Shown one piece after another: positions 17,100-25,700 of a DNA stretch of 35,160 nucleotides (positions are counted from its first letter, which is position 1; each line of letters begins with the position of its first letter). Location: contig JAPSFT010000034.1 of assembly GCA_035063765.1 (NCBI GenBank), forward strand, positions 1 through 35,160, given 5' to 3'. Origin of the DNA: Deltaproteobacteria bacterium. GTDB lineage: Bacteria > Myxococcota_A > UBA9160 > PR03. The notes beneath the pieces are model-generated. The model saw only the letters and a list, made by a program, of their open reading frames with translations. It ran no database searches and was not told the origin of the DNA. A program made the position numbers and the translations under genes.

Positions 17100-17813
17100 A
17101 TGGCGGGGCTGCGCGACGACCGCTCGAGCCCCGTCCTGGCCGCGCTGCTCCTTGGCCTGGGCGTCGCCGCGGCCGGCTGGCTCGGCGCACAGGGCCTCGC
17201 CCGGCTGCGCACCCAGGACCGCTTCGTCACGGTCAAGGGCTCGGCGGAGCGCATCGTCGACGCCGACCTCGTCGTCTGGCCGCTGCCCCACACCGTGGTC
17301 GGCAACGACCTCGCCGACGTCCAGAGCCAGCTCGAGGCCAACAGCGAGACCGTGCGCTCCTTCTTCCAGCAGGCCGGCTTCGGGGCCGACGAGATCGTGG
17401 TCTCGCCGCCGCGCCTCGAGGACCGCTGGGCCTACAGCTACGGCGACCAGCGCCCGCCCGAGCGCTATCGCTACTCGACGACCGTGACCCTGCGCACGAG
17501 CCGCGTCGCCGAAGCGCTCGCGGCGCTGCGCCGCAGCGGTGAGCTCGTGAGCCGCGGCGTCCTGATCGGCGAGGGCAGCACGCCAGAGTTCGCCTACACC
17601 GGCCTGAACGAGATCAAGCCCGAGCTGATCGCCGAGGCCACCGCCAACGCCCGCAAGTCCGCCGAGCAGTTCGCGAACGACTCGGGCGCGCGGCTCGCTG
17701 GCATCCGCACCGCCAACCAGGGCGTCGTCTCGATCGAGGACCGCGACCAGGGAAGCCCGCAGGTCAAGAAGGTGCGGGTGGTCACGACGGTCGAGTACTT
17801 CCTGCGCGACTGA
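17100..17813 (+). CDS. SIMPL-domain (DUF541) exported protein
   Basis: A 237-residue protein with one N-terminal membrane helix (about 12-33) and a SIMPL/DUF541 domain. Recognisable elements are FVTVKGSAERIVDADLVVWPL at the start of the domain and VVTTVEYFLRD at the end. It is probably periplasmic and anchored by the uncleaved or cleaved signal. The biochemical role of this family is not established; members are linked to the cell envelope and oxidative stress. It starts 1 bp after mlaC, so it belongs to the mla transcript, and converges on the superoxide dismutase gene 12 bp away. The 12-bp gap holds no terminator. Confidence 0.85.
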   Translation: MAGLRDDRSSPVLAALLLGLGVAAAGWLGAQGLARLRTQDRFVTVKGSAERIVDADLVVWPLPHTVVGNDLADVQSQLEANSETVRSFFQQAGFGADEIVVSPPRLEDRWAYSYGDQRPPERYRYSTTVTLRTSRVAEALAALRRSGELVSRGVLIGEGSTPEFAYTGLNEIKPELIAEATANARKSAEQFANDSGARLAGIRTANQGVVSIEDRDQGSPQVKKVRVVTTVEYFLRD

Positions 17814-17825
17814 GGGCGCCGGCCC

Positions 17826-18482
17826 TCAGCTCCTCGCGGGCGGCGCCGTCAGACCCTCCGTCCCGTGCGCGACGCCGAGGTCGAGCTTCTGGGCGAGCGC
17901 GTAGCGGCGGGCGACGTCCTCCCAGGACCAGAGGTCCCAGAGCGCCTCGAAGTACTGCTTCTTCTCCGTCTGGTACTGGAGATAGTAGGCGTGCTCCCAG
18001 GCGTCGATCACGAGCAGCGGGACACCGCCCTGGGTGATCTGCGACTGGTGGTCGTGGATCTGCGTGGTCCCGAGCCTCCGCGTGAGGGGGTCCCAGACGA
18101 GCGCGGCCCAGCCGGAGCCCATGATGGTCGCGGCGGCGCTCACGATCTGCTGCTTGAAGGCGTCGAAGCCGCCGAAATCGCGCTCGAGCGACGCGGCCAG
18201 CTCCCCCTTCGGCTGCCCTCCGCCGTCGGGCGAGAGGTTCTGCCAGAAGATGCTGTGCAGGACGTGCCCGGACACGTGGAAGGCGAGCCGGCGCTCGAGC
18301 GACGCGATCTGCTCGAAGTCGCGCTTGCGCCGGGCGTCGGCGAGCGCCTCGACGGTCTTGTTCGCCCCGTCCACGTAGGCGCGATGATGCCGGTCGTGGT
18401 GGAGCTCCATGATCCGCTGCGAGAGATGGGGCTCGAGCGCGTCGTGCGGGTAGGGCAGATCCGGGAGTGCGTAGCGAATCAC
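17826..18482 (-). CDS. Superoxide dismutase, Fe/Mn type
   Basis: A 218-residue cytosolic enzyme that dismutates superoxide to oxygen and hydrogen peroxide. The four metal ligands are in place: H28 in MELHHDRHH, H76 in GHVLHSIFW, D160 and H164 in DAWEHAYY. The usual GHxNH is GHVLH here, with Leu for Asn. TQIHDHQSQ is reminiscent of tetrameric SODs. Fe and Mn cannot be separated by eye. The GTG at 18482 has GAGGAGGT nine bases upstream and no ATG fits better. The 284-bp gap upstream, shared with the tRNA, shows a 9-bp hairpin (18538-18563) in the leader but no convincing promoter. Confidence 0.95.
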   Translation of the reverse strand: MIRYALPDLPYPHDALEPHLSQRIMELHHDRHHRAYVDGANKTVEALADARRKRDFEQIASLERRLAFHVSGHVLHSIFWQNLSPDGGGQPKGELAASLERDFGGFDAFKQQIVSAAATIMGSGWAALVWDPLTRRLGTTQIHDHQSQITQGGVPLLVIDAWEHAYYLQYQTEKKQYFEALWDLWSWEDVARRYALAQKLDLGVAHGTEGLTAPPARS

Positions 18483-18537
18483 GGTGCGATGACCTCCTCG
18501 TTCTCCGTCGCCCGCCATCCTCGGGTCGGCGCCGGGC

Positions 18538-18563
18538 GCCGGAGCGCGGCCGGTCGCTCCGGC
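18538..18563. other. Hairpin in the superoxide dismutase 5' leader
   Basis: GCCGGAGCG (18538-18546) and CGCTCCGGC (18555-18563) make a 9-bp perfect stem with an 8-nt loop. It lies 55 bp upstream of the dismutase GTG, in the gap between that gene and the tRNA. It could be a leader structure or part of a transcription barrier; no T-run follows. Nothing else in 18483-18766 can be called. Confidence 0.35.
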
Positions 18564-18766
18564 CGCGTGCGATTCCTGCGTTGCACTCCCGGTGCCAACC
18601 CGCGGAGGGCGGCCGGGCGCGCGCCGCCTCGCCACGCGGGATCCCGGCCCCGCACCCGCCCGCGGTGTGCAACGCGAAGCCCGTCTTTGTAGAAACGACG
18701 AGCCGCACTCCACCCGAGGGCCCGGGAGCGGCGGCCGTCCGCTACCGTCCGGGCCGTCCGCCCGAG

Positions 18767-18841
18767 GGGCCGTTAGCTCAACGGTAGAGCAGCGGGCTTT
18801 TAACCCGTTGGTTCTGGGTTCGAGTCCCAGGCGGCCCACCA
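18767..18841 (+). tRNA. tRNA-Lys (anticodon TTT), CCA encoded
   Basis: A 75-nt cloverleaf. The acceptor stem pairs GGGCCGT with GCGGCCC (last pair T-G). The D arm is GCTC/GAGC. The anticodon arm is GCGGG/CCCGT with loop CTTTTAA, giving anticodon TTT. The T arm is CTGGG/CCCAG around TTCGAGT. Discriminator A and an encoded CCA finish the gene. The 3' half is also the antisense of the last codons of a tyrosine recombinase, so the gene is probably the attachment site of an integrated element. Confidence 0.97.
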
Positions 18842-19623
18842 GGGAAATCAATGGGTTGCGTCGCCTCGTCGGGATCGCCGTCGAGGGCAGGGGCCGTATA
18901 GGGCCGTCCGGAGCCGCCGAGCTCGGCGAACGAGAGGTCGTTCTCCTCCTCTCGCATGGCGTGCGCGTAGACGCGCAGTGTGAACGCGGGGTCCTGATGG
19001 CCGAGCTGCTGCGCGACCCAGCGCACGCTCTTGCCCGCGCGAAGCGCCCACGTCGCCCAGCTGTGGCGCGTCGCGTGGAAGCGCAGCGGGCGGACTCCAT
19101 GGGCCTCTCCGCGCCGGCGCACGCGCTCCCAGTGACGCGCGAAGTTCGTCTCGTCCCACGGCGTGCCGGTCCGGGAGCAGAAGACCCACTCGGGCGGCGG
19201 GCTCGCGGGCTCGGCGCTCCCCGGCTCGAGCGCTGCCCGAGCCTGTAGCGCCGCGTGCTGGCGTCGCACGGCGAGCAGGTCGAACAGCTCGTTGGCGAGG
19301 GTCTCCGTCATCGCAACGCTTCGCCAGCGTCCGCTCTTCGGGGTCGTCACCCGCCGCATCGTAATCGCGCGTCGGATCGCCAACGTGCGGTGCTCGAAGT
19401 CGATGTCCGGCCATTTGAGGCCCAGGATCTCGCCTTTCCGGCATCCGGTAGAGAAGGCGAGCACGAGAGCTGGGGCGAAGCGTGGCTCGTACTCTCGTGC
19501 GAGCGCGATCAGTCTCGCCGCCTCCTCGGGCGTCCAGTACTCCACTTCGGGCGTCTCGATCGCGACTCGCCGGTCCACCCGACGCATCAGCTCCCCCACC
19601 CTCGCCGCCGGGTTCCGCGCCAC
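18778..19623 (-). CDS. Tyrosine recombinase (phage-type integrase), N-terminally truncated
   Basis: The 281-residue frame from GTG 19623 contains a full catalytic domain: R62 (STGCRKGEILGL), K96, H183 and R186 (HATRH), H209 (LGHQ) and nucleophile Y219. Residues 261-281 are read through the antisense of the tRNA-Lys and the frame stops inside that gene. Upstream of the GTG the same frame continues with LEQGLAPKTVQNALGVLRRV, clearly the second half of a core-binding domain, until an in-frame TAG at 19711-19713. The start is thus only a formal choice and the DNA-binding N-terminus is broken or very short. It would have integrated the neighbouring DNA at the tRNA; activity today is doubtful. Confidence 0.85.
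   Translation of the reverse strand: MARNPAARVGELMRRVDRRVAIETPEVEYWTPEEAARLIALAREYEPRFAPALVLAFSTGCRKGEILGLKWPDIDFEHRTLAIRRAITMRRVTTPKSGRWRSVAMTETLANELFDLLAVRRQHAALQARAALEPGSAEPASPPPEWVFCSRTGTPWDETNFARHWERVRRRGEAHGVRPLRFHATRHSWATWALRAGKSVRWVAQQLGHQDPAFTLRVYAHAMREEENDLSFAELGGSGRPYTAPALDGDPDEATQPIDFPGGPPGTRTQNQRVKSPLLYR
18800..18841. other. Probable integrase attachment site in the tRNA-Lys 3' half
   Basis: The recombinase gene lies directly downstream of the tRNA 3' end and points into it, as is usual where an element has integrated in a tRNA and rebuilt its 3' part. The core site would lie between the anticodon loop and CCA. I found no second copy of the tRNA 3' end in the window, so the exact repeat and the far boundary cannot be fixed. 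Confidence 0.5.
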
Positions 19624-19863
19624 GGTCCCCTCTCGCTGCGCCAGGTAGAGAACGCGACGGAGGACACCGAGAGCGTTCTGGACCGTCTTCGGGGCCAGTC
19701 CTTGCTCCAGCTACCAGCGACCGCTCGCTTCGCGTTCGCCCACTGCTGCGCGCACGTGCGGCGCAAGCTCCTCGGGTGCGAGCCTGCCTTCCCGCAGGCC
19801 GACGAGGCGTTGGATCAGATCGGCCGGCACTACGGCGTCGAGGCTGAGGATCGACGGAGGCAT
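19624..19863 (-). pseudogene. Remnant of the integrase N-terminal region
   Basis: In the integrase frame, ATG 19863 opens MPPSILSLDAVVPADLIQRL and about 50 codons lead to TAG at 19713-19711. After the stop the frame reads LEQGLAPKTVQNALGVLRRV and on into GTG 19623 without a break. The part after the TAG is typical of the core-binding domain. The part before it is not convincingly integrase-like, so either an amber mutation or a junction with foreign sequence is possible. The 139 bp from 19864 to 20002 hold nothing I can call. Confidence 0.5.
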
Positions 19864-20002
19864 CCGCACAGGAATCGAGATTCAGCAGATGTGCCGGCAC
19901 TATTCTCTGGTGCGATGAAAGTTGCTCTGGCAGAATGCGCGCCGTCGCAGGCGGGTGTCGCCCGGAAGGGGCATTGCCGAGCCGCGTTAGCCGAGGCTGT
20001 GT

Positions 20003-21253
20003 TTGGGGCTGTCGAACGGAACGCTCGAGCAATCCGAGGTGGCGTGGAGGGCCGGGCTCGGGCGCTGGGGCATTCGGATCCGGCTCCTCGAGCACCCCGC
20101 CCTGGTTCTGCCCTTCTTGGCCGGCGCCTCCTCGATCGCGAGCCTGCTCGGCTACTTCTACGGCTTGTTCTCGATGCGCACCGGCGTGTCGCTCGTCGTT
20201 GTCCCGGGTCTCCTCTCCGCCGCGGCCTTCGTATGGCTGGCACGGCGGCGCGGTCGGGCAGACTTGGCCGATCGCGTTCTGGGAGGAATCTTCGCGGGCG
20301 GCGTCGCAACGCTGTTCTACGACATGTGTCGAATTCCACTCGTCCATGCTGGCCTCCCGATTTTCAAGGCGATCTCCTACTTCGGAGCGCTCATCGTGGG
20401 CGGGACCGCGGTCACTGCGGAGGCGCAGCTGGCGGGCTGGGCCTACCACTATTCGAACGGGGTCGGCTTCGCGCTCATGTATGCCACGCTCGCGGTCCGC
20501 GACCGACTCTGGACCGCCGTCGCCTGGGGCGTCTTCCTCGAGACGGCGATGCTGCTGACACCGTACGCGGAGGTCTTTGGCTACACGCGCGGCCGGGAGT
20601 TCTTGGCAATCACGCTCGGCTCCCACCTCGTGTACGGATTGGGGCTCTGGGCCGGATTGCGGCTCTGGGGCCGCATCCGTCGGCCGCTGCCCTGGCGGCT
20701 CGTCACGACAGGGTTCCTCCTACCGGCGCTCGGGGTCGGCCTCGTCGGGGCCGACTTCCACCGCATCCATGCCGAGAAGCTCCCCCCGGCGCCGCCTGCC
20801 GCGCTCGGCGAACATCTTCACACGACGTGGAACGTGCTCGAGGTGGACCGGATCATCACGCTCTGGCTCGTGAAGCGCTTCATCGACCCCGATGCCCGCT
20901 TCGCGCTGCTGCCTCCCTTCACGCGGACTCCGTACGGGCAGCCCCTCGACGTGCCGGAAGCGGAGATCCGGCGCTCGGGAGCGAAAGCAGCCGCGGAAGT
21001 GGCGATCGAGCGCCACTCGCTCGACTCCGACCCTGCTCTTCAGCGCCTCGGGGCGATCGCGACCCATTTCGAGATCCATTCCTGGGCTGCGCCGCCTGCC
21101 GACGCGCGCGAGCTGGGAACCGTCCTGCGCGAGCAAGCCGAGCAATGCGGCCCGAAGCCGGACGAGCGTTGTCTCGATCCACTCTTCGCGACGCTCGATG
21201 CCTGGTATCGAACGGGCGGCTCCCTGAATCCTTCGACCGGGGACGAGCACTGA
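20003..21253 (+). CDS. Polytopic membrane protein with ChrB-like (chromate-resistance) C-terminal domain
   Basis: A 416-residue protein. Residues about 28-265 hold around eight membrane helices of no family I recognise. Residues about 285-405 resemble the C-terminal domain of ChrB-type chromate-resistance proteins: VDRIITLWLVKRFIDPDARF corresponds to the family opening VDRIACPWLIRRFIDP, and later PEAEIRRSGAKA and ALQRLGAIATHFEI fall in the expected order. Usually this domain is soluble, so the fusion is unusual. The start is TTG at 20003, immediately after an in-frame stop; GTG at 20039 is an alternative. The putative lipoprotein gene follows after 29 bp. A role in chromate handling is not shown, since no chrA is seen. 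The domain may sense or bind another ligand at the membrane. Confidence 0.75.
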   Translation: MGLSNGTLEQSEVAWRAGLGRWGIRIRLLEHPALVLPFLAGASSIASLLGYFYGLFSMRTGVSLVVVPGLLSAAAFVWLARRRGRADLADRVLGGIFAGGVATLFYDMCRIPLVHAGLPIFKAISYFGALIVGGTAVTAEAQLAGWAYHYSNGVGFALMYATLAVRDRLWTAVAWGVFLETAMLLTPYAEVFGYTRGREFLAITLGSHLVYGLGLWAGLRLWGRIRRPLPWRLVTTGFLLPALGVGLVGADFHRIHAEKLPPAPPAALGEHLHTTWNVLEVDRIITLWLVKRFIDPDARFALLPPFTRTPYGQPLDVPEAEIRRSGAKAAAEVAIERHSLDSDPALQRLGAIATHFEIHSWAAPPADARELGTVLREQAEQCGPKPDERCLDPLFATLDAWYRTGGSLNPSTGDEH

Positions 21254-21282
21254 CGGACGATGTCATCGAGTGGGAGGAAGCC

Positions 21283-22254
21283 ATGGATCGGAAGCGCGCC
21301 AGTCTGGCATTCGTGGCGGTATCGATCGCGTGGATCGTGGGTCTCGGCTGCACGCCGGTGGGTCTGGGAGGCGATCCGATCGTCTGGCCGAAGGCGGCAC
21401 GGCTCGGTGACACGCTCGCGATGTCGCTCGATTCGAACTACGTGCCGGTCTTGGGGGGGTACTACGAGAAGTACAATCTCTCGGTCGACAACGTGACGCT
21501 CCAGATCAAGCAGGGGACGACGGTCCTCGCGACCGCCACGCCGCGCGCGGTCTTCGACGGCTTGTCGGCTCCGGCAGGCGTGCTGAACGTCACCAAGGCC
21601 GGCCCCTTCCTCACCATCGTCGTCTTCGACCTGCCGACCTCGATCTCGGCGGCCTTCCCCGTGGCGACGAAGGTGCACATGCTCGTGAACGGGGTGGCGC
21701 CGACCTGGAACTCGATCGGGAGCCTGGAGATCCTCGGGACGGGCGGGAGCCCGATCGTCTTCACCAGCGATTCCAATCCAACCGGCCTCGGCCCGCGCCC
21801 GACGCTGCGACTCCAGGGTCGCGCCGCGACGGCTCAGGTCGATGGCTTCGACCCGGAGTGGGAGATCGGCTCGATCGAGTTCACGCTCCAGTACCCGAGC
21901 GGCGCCGTTTCGCAGCCGGACGTGTTCCCCCTCACCGAAGCGAGCCGGGCGGTAGCCTTCACCAGCACGGGCGATGCGCCGGGCAGCGTCCGGATCTTCG
22001 TCGCCGATCCGCGTGGCTTCGTCCTCCCGATCGTCCCCCCGCCCTACCCCGACGCCGAACGGGTGGGCGAAGGCCCACTGCTCGACGTGACCTTCACGAA
22101 GGCGCCGGGCGTCGGCTTCGCCGCCACCGACTTCACGATCCGAGATCTCGAGGTTCGCGACCTGGATGGGAATCTGCTCACTCCGGTCTACACGCCGGGG
22201 ACCGACACCACGCACTACTTCACGCGGATCGCCCGCAAGCACCTCGCGGAGTAG
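21283..22254 (+). CDS. Putative lipoprotein of unknown function
   Basis: A 323-residue exported protein. The N-terminus has a basic start (MDRKR), a hydrophobic stretch and VGLGC, with C23 as a likely lipidation site. The mature part is rich in Thr, Val and Gly and reads as beta-sandwich-type sequence, for example VDNVTLQIKQGTTVLATATP and KVHMLVNGVAPTWNSIGSLE. No enzyme motif is visible. GGGAGGAAG lies two bases before the ATG, a strong site though close. The next gene starts 5 bp after the stop. A structural or surface-anchoring role beside the dockerin-like protein is inferred from context only. Confidence 0.7.
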   Translation: MDRKRASLAFVAVSIAWIVGLGCTPVGLGGDPIVWPKAARLGDTLAMSLDSNYVPVLGGYYEKYNLSVDNVTLQIKQGTTVLATATPRAVFDGLSAPAGVLNVTKAGPFLTIVVFDLPTSISAAFPVATKVHMLVNGVAPTWNSIGSLEILGTGGSPIVFTSDSNPTGLGPRPTLRLQGRAATAQVDGFDPEWEIGSIEFTLQYPSGAVSQPDVFPLTEASRAVAFTSTGDAPGSVRIFVADPRGFVLPIVPPPYPDAERVGEGPLLDVTFTKAPGVGFAATDFTIRDLEVRDLDGNLLTPVYTPGTDTTHYFTRIARKHLAE

Positions 22255-22259
22255 CGGCC

Positions 22260-25200
22260 ATGAGCGCTGGAACGAAGGCTCGAACGGTCGTGTGGGGGGT
22301 CCCTGTCTTCCTGCTGGGTGTTCTGTTCGGGCCGTCCGTTTCGTCGGCTGCGCTCGGAGACGTCGACGAGGACGGCTCCCTGTCGATGGCGGACGCCTTG
22401 CGCGTACAGCGCCACGTGGCAGGAGAGCTGTCCCTGAGCGCTGCAGAGGAGGCGGCCGCGGACGTCGCTCCCTGGAGCGCGGTCGACGGTCCCGCACCGG
22501 ATGGGGAGGTCGATGCCGGGGACGTAGTGGTCCTGCTGCGAGCGATCTCCGGCGAGATCTCGTTGGTCCCGCCCCCGGTACTGGACGCGATCCCGTCGCC
22601 GACCACGGCCAATCCGCAGGCCGTCACCGGCTCGAGCGGCTCGGGCTACGAGGTGACGCTCTACGTCAACGGTCAGCCCCAGGCGACGACGACCGCGAGC
22701 GCTGGGACCGGCGCGTTTTCGTTCTCGGCCATCCTCGACGACGCGAACGAGATCCATGCGATCGCTTCGGATGGCGTTTCGACCAGCGACCCGTCGACCT
22801 CCCAGAACGTCGCCTACCAAAACACGACGCCCCGGATCCAGGGCGGCACCGTCGCGGCGGGGGTCCACGTCTGGACTCCGGGCAACCCTGCCACCCCGTA
22901 TTCGGTGACGAGCACCCTCGTGGTTCCAACCGGGGCGACGCTGATCCTTCAGCCAGGAGTCGAGCTGCGTTTCCTCGGGTCCACGCAGACGACTGGCGCT
23001 GCGGAGCTCCTGGTCAACGGCACGCTCCGCATACAGGGGACCGCAGGCGGAGTCGTGCGCCTCGTCCCGGAAACCGCAGGGACCTTTTGGAACGGGATCC
23101 GCGTGAACGGTACCTCCGCCACGGCGACGATCGAATCGGCCTACATCGAGCGGGTATTCAACGGGATCCGGGCCGAACAGGCGTGGGTCTCGGTGCGCAA
23201 CAGCGAGATCCGGAACTTCGCCGAGGGCAGCTCCTGCTCGCTGTGTGTCGGCATTCGCTTCGACAATGCGCCGGGCGAGGCGGTAGGGAACCTGATCCAC
23301 CGGGATCCTCCCACGCGGCGTGGGTCCGCCATCCATGTCGACGAGGCATCGCCGCTCCTGCAGGGCAACATCATTCGCCGGGCCGACGAGGGCATGCGAA
23401 TCGTCGGGCCGCTCGTGGCGCCGGCGGCGACTCCCTCGGTGCTCGGCAACCTCATCGAGGACAACAACCGAGGAATCCAGATCGAGCGCCTTGCCAGTCC
23501 AACCATCAGCGGCGTCAACGTCATTCGCAGCAACACTGGGACCGGGATCAACGTCCAGGCGTCCAGCCGTGAACCGATGCCGGTGATCAACGGCAACGAC
23601 ATCTACGCCAACGGCCCAGCCGGCGTCCAGCAGAACCTGGCCTTCAGTGGCTACGTGGACGCGTCGGACCTGGTGGTTAACGCCGAAGGCAACTGGTGGG
23701 GATTCGCGAGCGCCTGGGAGATCTCGCGTCGGGTCTGGGATTTCAAGGTCGACGATAGCTACCTCGACCGGCCTCATGCCGACGTGGTGCCGTTCCTCGA
23801 CGGTCCAGTGGCCGCGGGCGGAGGCCCGGTTGCAGGGTCCTTCCTGCACGGGCCGGTGACCCAGACCCTGACGACCCTGTCTCCCGGCACGGTGTACGAC
23901 GTCGTCGGCTCGATCGTCGTGCCGGAGGGCAAGACGCTCAGCATTCCGCAGAACGTGACGCTCCGCATCGCCTGGGATGCAGAGATCCTCGTCGACGGAC
24001 TGTTGAGCGTGGCGGGGGCGCCGGGGTCACGAGTCGTGCTGACTTCTCTCTCGCCGTCGGCGCCCTCGCTCGCCGACTACTGGGACGGGCTCGTCGTCCG
24101 CTCGAGCCCGTCCCTTTCGATCGATCAGGCCAGGATCCTCTACGCGAACCAGCCCATTTTCGCGACCAACACCCCGGTAACGGTTCGGGACAGCGAGATC
24201 ACCTACTTCAATGCCGGTGGAATCCGGGTCGTCGACGGCACCGCGACGATCACGGGGAACCTGATCGATCGCGAGAGCTCCACGAGCGGTCACGTAGTCC
24301 GCCTCGAGGATACGGGTGGAACGATCAGCGGGAATACGATCAGTCAGGGAAGCTTCGGGATCTACCTGATCCATGGATCGAGTCCGCTGATCGAGAACAA
24401 CACGATCACGGGCAATGGGACGGGTTTGTATCTCCAGGGGAGCGGCTCGGCGGGGGGCAACCCCGTTCCGGTGCTCCGCCACAATCGAATCTACGCGAAC
24501 TCGCAACGCAACCTGAACGTCCTGCAGTACTACCACCTGGGTTCGACGGACCGGGTGGACGCCCGAGAAAACTTCTGGGGCACGGAGACTCCTGCTGGAG
24601 TCCGGGCAACGATCCTCGCCAATGACTTGGAAAGCGGTTTTCCGATCGCAGTGGATTTCTCGAACTTCACCAACTTCGATTTCGTGGTGGTCCCCGGGAC
24701 CCATCTCACCAACACCGTGACGGCCGTGCGCCACGATCCATTGCGATTCCGCCCGGGCGCCGGCGAGACCGGCAACGTCCGCTTCGAGCTCTTGGCACCC
24801 TCGTCAGTGACCGTACGAATCTACGACGAGGCGACGAACGCCCTGACGCGTGAGATCGTCACGAGTCTGCCGGCGGGCGATCAGGTCGTGCCCTGGGATG
24901 GGCGTGATGGCTCCGGCGTCTACGCACCGGCCAACGCCTACTACTACCGCATCGATGCGACCGATGGCGCGAATGTCGGCATCTACACCACGCCGTCGAC
25001 CATGGCCAACCCGGTGACCGGTGTGTTCGGCGCCGTGCCGAACGCGTACAACGTCTACGCGAACGACTTCGTGGACTTCCAGATGGACGCGCTGAACGCG
25101 GGAGCACGCCCGCGGATCGAGGTGAGGCCGGACGGGGAGCCGACGTTCCGGATCGACGGCGGGCGAGCCTACCCGAAGGGCGTCTCGAGGGTCGTCTGGG

Positions 25201-25700
25201 ACGGACGTCGCCCGGACGGCTCGCTGATCGGCAACAAATTGGCCTACGTGTACGTCGCGGTCGATTCCGGGAACGCGATCGTCCCCAACAGCTTCGTGGT
25301 CGAGCCCGCGCCGACCGTGGGAGGCGTCGCGCCGGTCGTCGAGGTGAAGGCGGACCCCTATCGCGTCCATCACAGCTACGACCAGATCTCCCGCATCGCC
25401 TACCGCATCGATCAGCCAGCCGTGATCACGCTCAAGCTGCTGCCGCCGGGGGTCGCCGACTTCGCGGATCCGAGCGCGGTGGTGTTGATCGGAGGCGAGC
25501 TCCAGCAGGCGCAGAGCGACGGGGTGCCGATCGACCACGTCGCCGAATGGAGCGGCTACGACCCGAACGATCCGACGCCGGCGAACGTCAACGAGATCCG
25601 CACGCTCGCGGACGGAGTTTCCACCTTTGCGATCCAGGCCGTCAGCGCCGTGACCGGTCACAGCACGCTCTATCGCGGCGTGATCGACGTGCGGCGGTGA
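22260..25700 (+). CDS. Exported protein: dockerin-like repeats, parallel beta-helices, FlgD-Ig-like domains
   Basis: A 1146-residue secreted protein. A signal peptide spans about 1-31 (ends VSSAA). Residues 32-100 hold two dockerin-like segments: GDVDEDGSLSMADALRVQRH, with a calcium-loop pattern of acidic residues, and DGEVDAGDVVVLLRAISGE. Two right-handed beta-helix regions follow (about 280-480 and 600-775), with NosD/PbH1-type repeats and the closing motifs GNWWG and ENFWG. From about 838 on are FlgD-type Ig-like domains (SVTVRIYDEATN, then VVPWDGRDGSGVYAPANAYY). Parts of the two helix regions look like internal duplicates. Such proteins bind or cleave polysaccharide or act as surface scaffolds; no catalytic site can be named. 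Its stop overlaps the next start by 4 bp. Confidence 0.85.
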   Translation: MSAGTKARTVVWGVPVFLLGVLFGPSVSSAALGDVDEDGSLSMADALRVQRHVAGELSLSAAEEAAADVAPWSAVDGPAPDGEVDAGDVVVLLRAISGEISLVPPPVLDAIPSPTTANPQAVTGSSGSGYEVTLYVNGQPQATTTASAGTGAFSFSAILDDANEIHAIASDGVSTSDPSTSQNVAYQNTTPRIQGGTVAAGVHVWTPGNPATPYSVTSTLVVPTGATLILQPGVELRFLGSTQTTGAAELLVNGTLRIQGTAGGVVRLVPETAGTFWNGIRVNGTSATATIESAYIERVFNGIRAEQAWVSVRNSEIRNFAEGSSCSLCVGIRFDNAPGEAVGNLIHRDPPTRRGSAIHVDEASPLLQGNIIRRADEGMRIVGPLVAPAATPSVLGNLIEDNNRGIQIERLASPTISGVNVIRSNTGTGINVQASSREPMPVINGNDIYANGPAGVQQNLAFSGYVDASDLVVNAEGNWWGFASAWEISRRVWDFKVDDSYLDRPHADVVPFLDGPVAAGGGPVAGSFLHGPVTQTLTTLSPGTVYDVVGSIVVPEGKTLSIPQNVTLRIAWDAEILVDGLLSVAGAPGSRVVLTSLSPSAPSLADYWDGLVVRSSPSLSIDQARILYANQPIFATNTPVTVRDSEITYFNAGGIRVVDGTATITGNLIDRESSTSGHVVRLEDTGGTISGNTISQGSFGIYLIHGSSPLIENNTITGNGTGLYLQGSGSAGGNPVPVLRHNRIYANSQRNLNVLQYYHLGSTDRVDARENFWGTETPAGVRATILANDLESGFPIAVDFSNFTNFDFVVVPGTHLTNTVTAVRHDPLRFRPGAGETGNVRFELLAPSSVTVRIYDEATNALTREIVTSLPAGDQVVPWDGRDGSGVYAPANAYYYRIDATDGANVGIYTTPSTMANPVTGVFGAVPNAYNVYANDFVDFQMDALNAGARPRIEVRPDGEPTFRIDGGRAYPKGVSRVVWDGRRPDGSLIGNKLAYVYVAVDSGNAIVPNSFVVEPAPTVGGVAPVVEVKADPYRVHHSYDQISRIAYRIDQPAVITLKLLPPGVADFADPSAVVLIGGELQQAQSDGVPIDHVAEWSGYDPNDPTPANVNEIRTLADGVSTFAIQAVSAVTGHSTLYRGVIDVRR

